64,000 nt of DNA. It comes from an uncultured Caldimonas sp. (GTDB taxonomy: Bacteria; Pseudomonadota; Gammaproteobacteria; Burkholderiales; Burkholderiaceae). Every line of letters starts with the position of its first letter. Positions within the stretch are counted from its first letter, which is position 1. The translations under genes were made by a program, and so were the position numbers. The DNA lies in assembly GCF_946480305.1 (NCBI RefSeq), contig NZ_CAMLJQ010000016.1, positions 27,804-91,803 of the forward strand. Direction: 5' to 3'. The notes below the pieces were generated by a model, which did not search any database, had not been told where the DNA came from, and was given only the letters and a program-made list of their open reading frames with translations. Shown one piece after another: positions 1 through 11,163 of the stretch.

Positions 1-1
1 C

Positions 2-1432
2 CTGAAGCAACTGCTGTGTGAACGCGAAAGGTGGCAGTTGTCCCTTCCGCGGGACGACATGGAACTTGCGTGCTTGCAGCTTCTGGTTTCACTGGTCCAA
101 GTCATGCTGCCTCCACCAGACCGTGACGCATGGCGCAAGCGGGTGAAAACGCCGCTTACGGAGGCCGAGTACGACAACGCGGTGGCACCGTTGCTGGACT
201 GGTTCGACCTTGACCATCCCACCCACCCCTTCATGCAGACCCGCGGCGTATCGGCGGCCGAATCGACTCCCATACAAAAGCTGATGGTCGGCCTGCCGGA
301 GGGCAACAATCACAGCTTCTTCAATGCACCTGGGGAAGTGCGGCACCTCTCAGCCGCAGCCACCGCGATCGCCCTGTTCAATCAAGCCTCCACAGCGCCT
401 AGTTTTGGCGGCGGATTCAAGGGCGGCCTGCGGGGAACACCGATCACGACGCTCGTAGGTGGAAGCGATCTTCGGGAAACCGTTTGGCGCAACGTGTTGT
501 GCGACGAGCAGTTGCGTCGAGTGCTGCCCTGGTATGAGTCGGCCAAGCAACAGCCTCCGGTATGGGTAGAGCCGATCCGCGAGAAAGAGACGATCCACGC
601 CAACCAGATCGGCTTGTTGCGAGGGCTGTTTTGGCAGCCCGCTCACATCGAACTGATCCGGTCGACCGATATGGCCCCTTGTGATCTCTTGGGCGGACCC
701 GAGCAACCCGGATACAGCGGCTTCAACAAGGAGAAGTTTGATTTCAAGGTCGTCGGCCTGTGGCCTCATCCGCACAGTCCCCGCGAGTTCGAAGTCAAGA
801 AGGAAGACCGAAGTGAGCGGATTCTTTCGTTCACCACCACGGCACCGGCGTGGACGCAGTGTTCCCGGTTTCTCTTCAGCCACGACGACAAGAAGGCAGG
901 GCACCGCCCGGCCGCCGTGTTGGATCAATGGCGCACAAGCGACAGCGGTGCACTACGACTGATCGTCGGCGGATACCGAAACAAGCAAGCGTCCATCCTG
1001 CAGCGCCGGCACGAGTTCTTCAGCATTGGCGACGGCTGGCAGGACGAACACGGCCAAAAAGCCATCGAGTGGGCAGTGGACACCGCTCTGGCTTGCAAGA
1101 CCTTGCTGCGCGCGAAGCTCTACTCGGTGGTCAAGGGAAATCGCGACAAGGGCATCAAGGCTCTTGGCGTGGACATTCACGAGGTCGCGGAGAGCCGCTT
1201 CTATGAGCGCACCGAGCAGTTGCTGCATGACTGGCTGCGCAGCATGCGCCGCGCGGAGCGGCAGAGCGAAAAACCCGCGTTTGTCGACAAGCTCGCCACT
1301 TGCTGTCATCTGATCTTCGAGGAAGTCACAAACCCGTACGTTCGGAATCCGGCCCTGGTGCGGACAGTCGCGCTGAGCCGGCGCGGGCTGTCCATTGAAC
1401 TGAAGAAGATGAAGGAGGCCATTGCATCGTGA
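2..1432 (+). CDS. casA: CasA/Cse1 (Cas8e), large Cascade subunit, 5' end missing
   Basis: Large subunit of the type I-E Cascade surveillance complex. In this family it reads the PAM, helps open the target DNA and recruits the Cas3 nuclease-helicase. The frame is open to the left edge and encodes 476 residues; the usual length is about 500, so roughly 25-30 N-terminal residues are missing. A TTG at 38 could serve as a start, but the residues before it continue the conserved family N-terminus (ERWQLSLPRDDMEL), so it is internal. Visible family signatures are HPFMQTRGV, FGGGFKGGLRG, RGLFWQPAHIEL, GLWPHPHSP and GGYRNKQASILQRRH. The C-terminal part should form the helical bundle. The stop overlaps the casB GTG start by 4 bases, indicating translational coupling. 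Cas3 would be expected to the left, outside the window. Confidence 0.97.
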   Translation: MKQLLCERERWQLSLPRDDMELACLQLLVSLVQVMLPPPDRDAWRKRVKTPLTEAEYDNAVAPLLDWFDLDHPTHPFMQTRGVSAAESTPIQKLMVGLPEGNNHSFFNAPGEVRHLSAAATAIALFNQASTAPSFGGGFKGGLRGTPITTLVGGSDLRETVWRNVLCDEQLRRVLPWYESAKQQPPVWVEPIREKETIHANQIGLLRGLFWQPAHIELIRSTDMAPCDLLGGPEQPGYSGFNKEKFDFKVVGLWPHPHSPREFEVKKEDRSERILSFTTTAPAWTQCSRFLFSHDDKKAGHRPAAVLDQWRTSDSGALRLIVGGYRNKQASILQRRHEFFSIGDGWQDEHGQKAIEWAVDTALACKTLLRAKLYSVVKGNRDKGIKALGVDIHEVAESRFYERTEQLLHDWLRSMRRAERQSEKPAFVDKLATCCHLIFEEVTNPYVRNPALVRTVALSRRGLSIELKKMKEAIAS

Positions 1433-1896
1433 GCAACAAAGAAGCACCACCGCAACCCGACTTCGTCGAGTTGCACGCGCGCTACCGCAGGATCGCGGAA
1501 AGTGATGGCGACTTCCGATCGCAGCTAGGTAAGCGCGTGGGGTCTCCCGAAGAGCTTGGATTGCGTCCAGCCTTCTACAAGCTTTTCCCTGGCGTTCGCC
1601 CTCCATCGTGGGCTGAACGCGTCGTGTTCTTTCTGCCTTTCTGTCCCCACGCAAAAGGAGCGAAATCGCTCGGCGAGCAGTTGGCGTCGCACGGTGTGCG
1701 AGAAGCTCGACTCTTTCAGGTGGTGAGGGCCGAGCCCCCCAACGACCTGATCCAGTTGCGCCGCTTGGTTCAACACGTCAATCCCGTCGTCGACTGGGCC
1801 GACTTTGGACGCCTCCTGTATTTCTGGAACGACCGCTCCAAGCGCACGCTGCTGGAAGACTTCTTCATTCATCAACGACCTGCCAAGGTGCAGTGA
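1429..1896 (+). CDS. casB: CasB/Cse2, small Cascade subunit
   Basis: Small, mainly helical subunit, present twice in Cascade, where it stabilises the crRNA-target DNA hybrid along the belly of the complex. The protein has 155 residues, close to the about 160 of the E. coli protein. It begins with GTG inside a GTGA overlap with casA. The sequence is divergent, as is normal for Cse2, but position in the operon, size and segments such as FYKLFPGVRP, FFLPFCPH, LRRLVQHV and WADFGRLLYFW support the call. The next gene, casC, starts 12 bases downstream. No unusual composition is seen. Confidence 0.93.
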   Translation: MSNKEAPPQPDFVELHARYRRIAESDGDFRSQLGKRVGSPEELGLRPAFYKLFPGVRPPSWAERVVFFLPFCPHAKGAKSLGEQLASHGVREARLFQVVRAEPPNDLIQLRRLVQHVNPVVDWADFGRLLYFWNDRSKRTLLEDFFIHQRPAKVQ

Positions 1897-1908
1897 AGGA
1901 CACCGCCC

Positions 1909-3000
1909 ATGAACAAGAACTTCGTCAACATCCACGTCCTTATTTCGCACAGCCCGTCGTGCCTGAATCGCGACGACATGAACATGCAGAAGACCGCAGT
2001 TTTCGGTGGTGTCCGCCGCGTTCGTGTCTCGAGCCAAAGCCTCAAGCGCGCGATGCGCACCAGCGACTACTACCGCAACCATCTCGGCACAAGCTCGATC
2101 CGCACTCGACAGCTGGGCAAACTTCGAGACACCCTGCTCGCAGCCTTGAGCGATAAATTTCCCGCGGAGTTGGTATCAAAGACGCTGGAGCTGATTTCCG
2201 GCAAAGAGGGGTTGGCAGAAAACACGCACGGCGACGCCGTCGCCCCGTGGTCCATTGCGGAGTTCAGTCGCCTCTGCGAACTTGTGCAACGCAACGAAAG
2301 CTCAGGTGCAGACAGCAAGAAGCTGGAGAAGCTCGTGTCGCAGGAGGCCGCATCCCTCAGGCAAGCAATGGCAGAAAACATTGACATTGCACTATCGGGA
2401 CGCATGGCGACGAGCGGCCTGATGTCGAGCGTAGATGGTGCAATGGCTGTGGCACACGCGATCACGACACATGCCGCGGAATCGGATATTGACTGGTTCA
2501 CCGCTGTAGACGACTTGGTTGCCGAATCGGGCGAGTCTGGCGCCGGCCATCTCGACACGCAGGAGTTCTCTGCCGGCGTGTTCTACCGCTACGCCAGCGT
2601 GAACCTTCGCCAACTGCAGGACAACCTTGGCGGCGCCTCCCGCGGCCGGGCGCTGGAAGTGGCCGCTCATGCTCTGCATCTCATGGCCACCGTGGTGCCC
2701 AGCGCCAAGCAACAGTCCTTTGCCGCGCACAATCCCGCCGACTTCGCGATGGTCAGTTTGGCGGACCAGCCCATTTCGTTGGCAAATGCTTTCGAGAACC
2801 CCGTCAAGAACAGCGGCGGCTTCTTGCGACCATCCGTGAACGAGCTGCTGGGGTACTGGGAGAAGGTGCATCGCGGCTACGGACTCGATGAAACGGCCGC
2901 CGCCTTCGATATGAGCGGCTCATCTGAAGCCACCGAGATTGCGCACAAAGCCACACTCCCAGATCTCGAAAAGTGGCTCCTGTCTGACGCATCGGCGTGA
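1909..3000 (+). CDS. casC: CasC/Cas7e, crRNA-binding backbone of Cascade
   Basis: Backbone protein of type I-E Cascade; six copies line the crRNA and kink it at regular intervals. The 363 residues equal the length of E. coli CasC. The N-terminus shows the family pattern NIHVLISHSPSCLNRDD, followed by MQKTAVFGGVRRVRVSSQSLKRA, the RNA-binding beta hairpin and Ser-Gln-Ser segment (quoted with no more than its key residues: FGG, RVSSQ, LKR). Further signatures are LSGRMATSGLM and FSAGVFYRYASVN. A GAAGGAC stretch before the ATG can act as ribosome binding site. Spacing to casB is 12 bases and to casD 9 bases, consistent with one transcript. Confidence 0.97.
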   Translation: MNKNFVNIHVLISHSPSCLNRDDMNMQKTAVFGGVRRVRVSSQSLKRAMRTSDYYRNHLGTSSIRTRQLGKLRDTLLAALSDKFPAELVSKTLELISGKEGLAENTHGDAVAPWSIAEFSRLCELVQRNESSGADSKKLEKLVSQEAASLRQAMAENIDIALSGRMATSGLMSSVDGAMAVAHAITTHAAESDIDWFTAVDDLVAESGESGAGHLDTQEFSAGVFYRYASVNLRQLQDNLGGASRGRALEVAAHALHLMATVVPSAKQQSFAAHNPADFAMVSLADQPISLANAFENPVKNSGGFLRPSVNELLGYWEKVHRGYGLDETAAAFDMSGSSEATEIAHKATLPDLEKWLLSDASA

Positions 3001-3009
3001 GCCCCCAGC

Positions 3010-3678
3010 ATGGCTCAGTTTCTAATCCTGCAACTCGACGGCGTTCTTCAAGCGTGGGGCGATCACAGTCTTGAGGATTACCGACCTACAGTCAGCTTTC
3101 CGACGCGATCGGGACTGCTGGGACTGCTCGCTGCTTGCCTTGGCATTGACCGAGGCGACACCGCCGCCTTGACCGGACTCGATAGCAGCATCTGGTTCAC
3201 CGTGCGCGCCGAAAACAGGCGACGAGGCATGGAGATGCAGAAACTCAGCGACTTCCACACGGTGCTCGACGCCCGCAAGGTTGATATCCGGAAGTCCAAC
3301 GAATACCCGGTGGTATCGCGACGCGAGTATCTGTGTGATGCCGTATTCAGCGTCGCGATCGAAGAGACACCTGGAGCGACGTATTCGCTGGATCGAATCG
3401 CTGCCGCGCTGCGATGCCCGTACTACACGCCGGTTCTAGGGCGCCGCTCATGCCCGCCATCTCGTCCGTTACTGGCCGCAACGGTAGAGGCGGAGAACGC
3501 CGCACTCGCCCTGAGCAAGTGGTCTCCACGCCCAGGACGGCTCTACAGCGATGCGCCGGCATTGGAGAACGAGCTTGAGCTACGGCTTCGTGACGCACCG
3601 CGCTACGGACGAGTGCGCCAGTTCGACACACGACGCGTATATGTCAGCACAGCGGGAGCGGACCATGTACCTGAGTAA
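3010..3678 (+). CDS. casD: CasD/Cas5e, Cascade subunit holding the crRNA 5' handle
   Basis: RAMP-fold subunit of type I-E Cascade that binds the 5' repeat handle of the crRNA and caps one end of the Cas7e filament. The 222 residues match the family size of about 220-230. The N-terminal motif FLILQLDGVLQAWGDHS, then RPTVSFPTRSGLLGLLAACLGI, is characteristic, as are KLSDFHTVLDARK and SRREYLCDAVFSVAIE later on. The gene ends 14 bases inside casE, so the two are translationally coupled. Nothing suggests a defect. Confidence 0.96.
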   Translation: MAQFLILQLDGVLQAWGDHSLEDYRPTVSFPTRSGLLGLLAACLGIDRGDTAALTGLDSSIWFTVRAENRRRGMEMQKLSDFHTVLDARKVDIRKSNEYPVVSRREYLCDAVFSVAIEETPGATYSLDRIAAALRCPYYTPVLGRRSCPPSRPLLAATVEAENAALALSKWSPRPGRLYSDAPALENELELRLRDAPRYGRVRQFDTRRVYVSTAGADHVPE

Positions 3679-4258
3679 AGTCCAGCTCGATTGGAAAGAT
3701 GCCCGCAACCCTTACGACTGGCACCGTGCGCTGTGGCGCCTCTTTCCGGGTCAGCCAGACGCTGCGCGCAACTTCCTTTTCCGGGTCGAGCATCAGCGCC
3801 TGGGACAAGGCGCATTGGTTCTGTTGCAGTCCCAGGCAACACCCGCCGCGGAAGAGGCGACAGTTCGCGTTGTCGCCGGGCCGAAGAGTCTTCCTCTCAC
3901 TGCGTTCGCCACAGGGGTGTCGCTTCGCTTTCGCCTCACCGCAAACGTCGTCAAAACCATTCGCGACAGCGACGACCCACAACGATCCGTTCGGGTTCCT
4001 TTGCTGAAGGACGAGCAGCAACTGGATTGGTTGCAGCGGAAGTTGGCTGAGTCGGCGCGGCTGGATGGCGCCTCTATCACACCGAACGCCCCGCTCTTCT
4101 TCAAGAGAAAAGGACAAGCCGGAAAGCTGGTCACCATCACGTTCGATGGTCAGTTGACAGTTCGGGACCCAGATGCTTTCGCAGAGTTGCTCTGCAAGGG
4201 CGTTGGCGCCGCGAAGAGCTTCGGTTGCGGACTACTGAGTGTCGCTCGCGCACCATGA
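3665..4258 (+). CDS. casE: CasE/Cas6e, crRNA-processing endoribonuclease
   Basis: Metal-independent endoribonuclease that cuts each CRISPR repeat at the base of its hairpin and stays on the 3' end of the crRNA in Cascade. The ATG at 3665 gives 197 residues, matching the usual 199, and the start MYLSKVQLD is the family N-terminus; the frame stays open further upstream inside casD, but that extension is not family-like. His20, in YDWHRALWRLFPG, aligns with the catalytic histidine of E. coli Cas6e. The C-terminal glycine-rich loop GVGAAKSFGCGLLSV is intact. Its substrate should be the hairpin in the repeats that begin at 5647. The gene overlaps casD by 14 bases. Confidence 0.96.
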   Translation: MYLSKVQLDWKDARNPYDWHRALWRLFPGQPDAARNFLFRVEHQRLGQGALVLLQSQATPAAEEATVRVVAGPKSLPLTAFATGVSLRFRLTANVVKTIRDSDDPQRSVRVPLLKDEQQLDWLQRKLAESARLDGASITPNAPLFFKRKGQAGKLVTITFDGQLTVRDPDAFAELLCKGVGAAKSFGCGLLSVARAP

Positions 4259-4370
4259 CCCACCTTGGTGTTTTGATCCGCCACCTCCCCACGTGCGCCG
4301 GCCCAGATGGCGAACGCAGCGGTGCAGTCAGATCGGGAAGCCACACAAGACGTCTGCCATAGGTTGCTCG

Positions 4371-5565
<1,195 letters not shown>

Positions 5566-5646
5566 CAACCTGAGCAAACCGCATTTTCGGTCGGTAGAAA
5601 TTCTGACCGTAGAAAAGTCGTTTCTAATCAATGAGTTGAAGGAAGT
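5566..5646 (+). promoter_or_regulatory. CRISPR leader
   Basis: This 81-base region between the cas2 stop and the first repeat is clearly AT-richer than its surroundings. Its position beside cas2 and the orientation of the repeats make it the leader, where array transcription starts and new spacers enter. It contains CGGTC and GACCG arms around AGAAATTCT, an imperfect inverted repeat, and an IHF-type site next to the array. No clear -35/-10 pair could be chosen with confidence. Confidence 0.8.
5626..5638 (+). promoter_or_regulatory. Putative IHF binding site in the CRISPR leader
   Basis: The 13 bases AATCAATGAGTTG fit the IHF consensus WATCAANNNNTTR at every defined position. The site ends 8 bases before the first repeat. 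In E. coli type I-E, an IHF site in the same part of the leader bends the DNA so that Cas1-Cas2 integrates at the first repeat. The match is seen; the function is inferred. Confidence 0.7.
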
Positions 5647-8600
5647 GTGTTCCCCACGTGCGTGGGGATGAACCGTACTTCTTGTGGTGGACGTGCAGCG
5701 TTTCGTCGTGTTCCCCACGTGCGTGGGGATGAACCGATCGACCCGCTGCTCGCGGGAATCAACGCTGTGTGTTCCCCACGTGCGTGGGGATGAACCGACG
5801 ATCACCACCATCACCTACCACTGCCCGACGTGTTCCCCACGTGCGTGGGGATGAACCGCCGAACCAGCCCACGACACAGGCGTTGACGATGTGTTCCCCA
5901 CGTGCGTGGGGATGAACCGTTGTAGGTGGCGCTCACGACCCCGTCGACTGCGTGTTCCCCACGTGCGTGGGGATGAACCGTTTCTCCCGGAGGAATGCAG
6001 CAAGGGCGTGAAGTGTTCCCCACGTGCGTGGGGATGAACCGCTGTTGCTGGCGCTGAAGCGCACGAAGCGCCGGGTGTTCCCCACGTGCGTGGGGATGAA
6101 CCGAAGTCCTGGTGCTGTTCGGCGATGCGGATGGACGTGTTCCCCACGTGCGTGGGGATGAACCGGATCGGACTGGCAACGCGGTGAAGGTGGACCAGTG
6201 TTCCCCACGTGCGTGGGGATGAACCGACCTCCCGCGCATCGGGTTGGAGAAGAAGCAGGTGTTCCCCACGTGCGTGGGGATGAACCGGTTCAACCATGTC
6301 GGCTTGATGATTTGGTATGGTGTTCCCCACGTGCGTGGGGATGAACCGGTCGCGGATGGTGTGGCTGTAGCCGTAGCACAGTGTTCCCCACGTGCGTGGG
6401 GATGAACCGTCAGCATCCTCGCGGCTGTCCGCATGGATGACGTGTTCCCCACGTGCGTGGGGATGAACCGGCCGAGCCTGTCCGCAATGCTGTAGGCCAA
6501 GCGTGTTCCCCACGTGCGTGGGGATGAACCGACCTTCGGCGAGGCGATGGACCGCGGCGACAAGTGTTCCCCACGTGCGTGGGGATGAACCGGCCGCGCT
6601 GTTCTCTGCACCAGTCTTTGCCGGGTGTTCCCCACGTGCGTGGGGATGAACCGCTAGACTGCGCTGCATCAACGGCGACAAAGACGTGTTCCCCACGTGC
6701 GTGGGGATGAACCGTTCTTCGGGTCAGGATTCAGCCACGCGTCGATGTGTTCCCCACGTGCGTGGGGATGAACCGGTGCGGGCGATCATGCTGACGCCTT
6801 CGGGAACGTGTTCCCCACGTGCGTGGGGATGAACCGGCGTTCGAAATCTCGGCCGCGCGCCGATCTGCGTGTTCCCCACGTGCGTGGGGATGAACCGAGT
6901 TCCGCAACTTTGGCCGGCTGCACGACCATGTGTTCCCCACGTGCGTGGGGATGAACCGCAATGAGCGCATCAGCCCGCTATGCCTATCACGTGTTCCCCA
7001 CGTGCGTGGGGATGAACCGAACAGCATGAGCGCTAGCAGCATCTGCTTTTCGGTGTTCCCCACGTGCGTGGGGATGAACCGTCGTAATTTCCGCCGCCCA
7101 AGAGCGAGGAGCCGTGTTCCCCACGTGCGTGGGGATGAACCGAATCCGGAATCAGTGAATCAGTGAATCCGGAAGTGTTCCCCACGTGCGTGGGGATGAA
7201 CCGAACGTGCGCGAGCAATGCGCGAGGCAATGGGCGTGTTCCCCACGTGCGTGGGGATGAACCGCTCCCCGAGTCAGCGGTCAGCGTGTAGCTGCCGTGT
7301 TCCCCACGTGCGTGGGGATGAACCGCGTCGTCTCCAGGCCAGGGACGTTGAGCACGTGTGTTCCCCACGTGCGTGGGGATGAACCGCCAAGCAGACGATC
7401 AAGGAAGAGTCCGAAACCGTGTTCCCCACGTGCGTGGGGATGAACCGGTTGCCATTACTGCTCTTCCACAGGTGAATCAGTGTTCCCCACGTGCGTGGGG
7501 ATGAACCGACTCTTTACACCCGTCTCAGCGAAGATCCGCGGTGTTCCCCACGTGCGTGGGGATGAACCGCGCCCGCATGCCGCTGCGCAGCGTCGAATGA
7601 TGTGTTCCCCACGTGCGTGGGGATGAACCGACCACGCAACAGACCATCGCCGCGCAGGGCGGGTGTTCCCCACGTGCGTGGGGATGAACCGCTGCTGCTG
7701 AGATCCACGAAGACGCATCAACAGTGTTCCCCACGTGCGTGGGGATGAACCATTGTCTTCCACGCGGTCGTACTGGTCGATCGCGTGTTCCCCACGTGCG
7801 TGGGGATGAACCGTCTTTGTGTGTCGGGCGCGCAGGTGTGCCCGCGTGTTCCCCACGTGCGTGGGGATGAACCGGCATTGCCGGCACATCCCGCGGCTCA
7901 CATCCCGTGTTCCCCACGTGCGTGGGGATGAACCGTTGTGGGCGATCGTCACCGCCTTGGTGCCCGTGTGTTCCCCACGTGCGTGGGGATGAACCGGCTG
8001 CGACCTCGTTGAGCGGTCGCGCGTTCGTCGTGTTCCCCACGTGCGTGGGGATGAACCGGCGACGAGCGCAACCACCGACCTGCAGGGCAAGTGTTCCCCA
8101 CGTGCGTGGGGATGAACCGATGTCGGCGAGCTGAGGCTTGATCCACTCGACGTGTTCCCCACGTGCGTGGGGATGAACCGTTCACCACCTCATCCCCGCC
8201 ACAGAAGATGTCGTGTTCCCCACGTGCGTGGGGATGAACCGCTCCATCGCGGCGGTGAACTTCCGACTGATCGGTGTTCCCCACGTGCGTGGGGATGAAC
8301 CGTCCAGCCCACGGGAGTTGTGGTCAACGTAGATGTGTTCCCCACGTGCGTGGGGATGAACCGCCGACGGAACTGAGTGATATCGGCAATGCGGCGTGTT
8401 CCCCACGTGCGTGGGGATGAACCGTGCCCAGTACGTCCCTGAGGGCACCAACGAGGGTGTTCCCCACGTGCGTGGGGATGAACCGTCGCACAACGGCGAG
8501 TGGGGTGGCACCGCGCTCGTGTTCCCCACGTGCGTGGGGATGAACCGACACTGAACTCACGCCCGTGGAAGTGGAAGCCGTGTTCCCCACGTGCGTGGGG

Positions 8601-10939
8601 ATGAACCGACCTGATCAACACTGTCACCGGCACCTTTGTCGTGTTCCCCACGTGCGTGGGGATGAACCGTCCTGCCCATGGGTCACCGACGCCGGCGAGA
8701 TGTGTTCCCCACGTGCGTGGGGATGAACCGTCCTTGAACAGGCTGACGTGCCCGCCCTGCTGGTGTTCCCCACGTGCGTGGGGATGAACCGTAGATGTTC
8801 AGCATCGTCACTTCCAGGTGAAGGTGTTCCCCACGTGCGTGGGGATGAACCGTCGACCAGCTTCGGGCGCATGGCGGCGATGGTGTGTTCCCCACGTGCG
8901 TGGGGATGAACCGGCTTGCCAAGGCATCGCCGCGCAGCGCGCTGAAGTGTTCCCCACGTGCGTGGGGATGAACCGCGCATTGAGTTCGATGTGAGCCAGT
9001 CTCAGGCCGTGTTCCCCACGTGCGTGGGGATGAACCGCTCTACGAGCAGCTGGTGGCGTGGTTCACGAAGTGTTCCCCACGTGCGTGGGGATGAACCGGC
9101 CGACGACAACCGTGCGGCGTCAGGCTGCCAGTGTTCCCCACGTGCGTGGGGATGAACCGGTGTCGCTCGCCTCGGTCTGCGAGAGGGTTGCGTGTTCCCC
9201 ACGTGCGTGGGGATGAACCGTTGAAGGGCCAGATCGGCTCCAAGCTGCAGCCCCTACCGGCGTGTTCCCCACGTGCGTGGGGATGAACCGTACGCGGCGA
9301 TCGAGTCCCAGAGCGGCGGAGAGTGTTCCCCACGTGCGTGGGGATGAACCGTAGTGGATCCCTTTACCCTGGGCGACGGGTTTGTGTTCCCCACGTGCGT
9401 GGGGATGAACCCCCGTCGTAGAGAACGGGGACGACGTGGCAGCAGTGTTCCCCACGTGCGTGGGGATGAACCGATCTGCCTCGACATCAGCTACATCGGG
9501 CTGCTGTGTTCCCCACGTGCGTGGGGATGAACCGCTAGTGGTGAACAACCGCGGCTGACTGCATGGGTGTTCCCCACGTGCGTGGGGATGAACCGAGAAA
9601 CAGCTCTTTCTGTACGACGACTCGCTGGTGTTCCCCACGTGCGTGGGGATGAACCGCCCGAGGTCGACGCCGACGCCAGTGGCGGGAAGTGTTCCCCACG
9701 TGCGTGGGGATGAACCGTCGGTGATGTAGACGTTGTAGAGCCCTATGTTGTGTTCCCCACGTGCGTGGGGATGAACCGGAGGCTTGCTCACGTCGGCTCC
9801 ACGATGTAGCGTGTTCCCCACGTGCGTGGGGATGAACCGCCCGCCACCCGCTTGTACCTGCATCGCGATGAGTGTTCCCCACGTGCGTGGGGATGAACCG
9901 GCTTCCCGAACCTCGGGTGGGACGGGCGCGTTGTGTTCCCCACGTGCGTGGGGATGAACCGTCCTCGTACTCTCGAATCGTCTTGATCTGGCTGTGTTCC
10001 CCACGTGCGTGGGGATGAACCGTCCGCCACGTGGCCCAGGTCGCGCGATATCAGGTGTTCCCCACGTGCGTGGGGATGAACCGCGTGAGGGTGCTCGGCT
10101 TCATGGCATCAGGTCGTGTTCCCCACGTGCGTGGGGATGAACCGAAATCATGGTGAACACCGACAAGCTGCGCAAGGTGTTCCCCACGTGCGTGGGGATG
10201 AACCGGGCACGCAACGTGTGCAGCTCGCTCCGCGTCTGTGTTCCCCACGTGCGTGGGGATGAACCGTCGGCGACTGGGCACTCAATTACGGGGAGATCGT
10301 GTTCCCCACGTGCGTGGGGATGAACCGGTGAAACGGACGCGATCGCCGACGGCGAAGACGTGTTCCCCACGTGCGTGGGGATGAACCGTCGCAGGGTCGG
10401 CGGGCTCCCTCCTGGCGCTGGTGTTCCCCACGTGCGTGGGGATGAACCGCGGCGCGAGCTAACGCAAGCGCAACTTGCTGTGTGTTCCCCACGTGCGTGG
10501 GGATGAACCGTACGCACTGTCCGGCAAGGCCCCCGCGCCGCCGGTGTTCCCCACGTGCGTGGGGATGAACCGAACACCAGCAGGTACTCGCTGCAGCCGA
10601 CACCGTGTTCCCCACGTGCGTGGGGATGAACCGGCGATCGAGGACGCGCGCTACGGCAAGTGTCTGTGTTCCCCACGTGCGTGGGGATGAACCGCTGAAA
10701 CCGAGGTCACCGGGGCCGCTCGGTGCGTGTTCCCCACGTGCGTGGGGATGAACCGCCCGGCCGCGCCGTCAGGATGGTTTCATCGTTGTGTTCCCCACGT
10801 GCGTGGGGATGAACCGCGTCACGGTCCATTCGCAGCACTGCTCAGCGTCGTGTTCCCCACGTGCGTGGGGATGAACCGGCGTACAACGCTGCCACCGGGC
10901 TGATGCTGTGGTGTTCCCCACGTGCGTGGGGATGAACCG
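5647..10939 (+). CRISPR. Type I-E CRISPR array, 87 repeats and 86 spacers
   Basis: Repeats are 29 bases long, beginning GTGTTCCCCAC and ending GTGGGGATGAACCG. Each can fold into a 6-pair CCCCAC/GTGGGG hairpin with a GTGC loop, the Cas6e substrate. Hand counting of repeat starts gives 87 repeats. Of the 86 spacers, 76 are 32 bases, nine are 33 (after the repeats at 6013, 6075, 6991, 7968, 8457, 8885, 8947, 10482 and 10788) and one is 41 (9221-9261). Repeats look identical except for the last base at 7724-7752 (A) and 9384-9412 (C). The leader is at 5566-5646, so the newest spacers are on the left and transcription runs rightward. The last repeat (10911) is intact. No duplicate spacers were noticed. 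Spacer targets cannot be identified without a search. Confidence 0.99.
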
Positions 10940-11163
10940 AGCGCACACTGCACCGTGGCCGACCGAACCGGCCGTATGCTGGCTGACGAAAGCGCCCAGT
11001 CGGTCGGTGGTAAACAAGATGGCCGCCGACCTCGGCCGAGCTGGACGGCCCGTAACATTTGACGGGCTTCGGTTGATTTCCCGCCCCTAGAATCCGCGCG
11101 CAGTACAAGCCCGCACAAGCGGAGCACACCAACACGTGTGTTGATTCAAGGCAGGGGGAGAAG
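10940..11163. other. Intergenic region between CRISPR array and T6SS cargo module
   Basis: These 224 bases follow the last repeat and precede the PAAR gene. A small inverted repeat, CAACAC-GT-GTGTTG, lies at 11130-11143, 20 bases before the ATG, and a GGGGGAG ribosome binding site follows. TTGAC and TAGAAT hexamers occur (11059 and 11088), but 23 bases apart, too far for a standard sigma-70 promoter. No gene was seen here. Confidence 0.5.

Noticed and set aside
5811..10676. Many short protein-coding frames on the minus strand of the CRISPR array (repeating HPHARGEH and SSPRTWGT words)
   Set aside because: They are translations of the identical repeats and have no ribosome binding sites; no real genes.
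11059..11093. TTGACG and TAGAAT as a PAAR-gene promoter
   Set aside because: The 23-base spacing is too long for a sigma-70 promoter.
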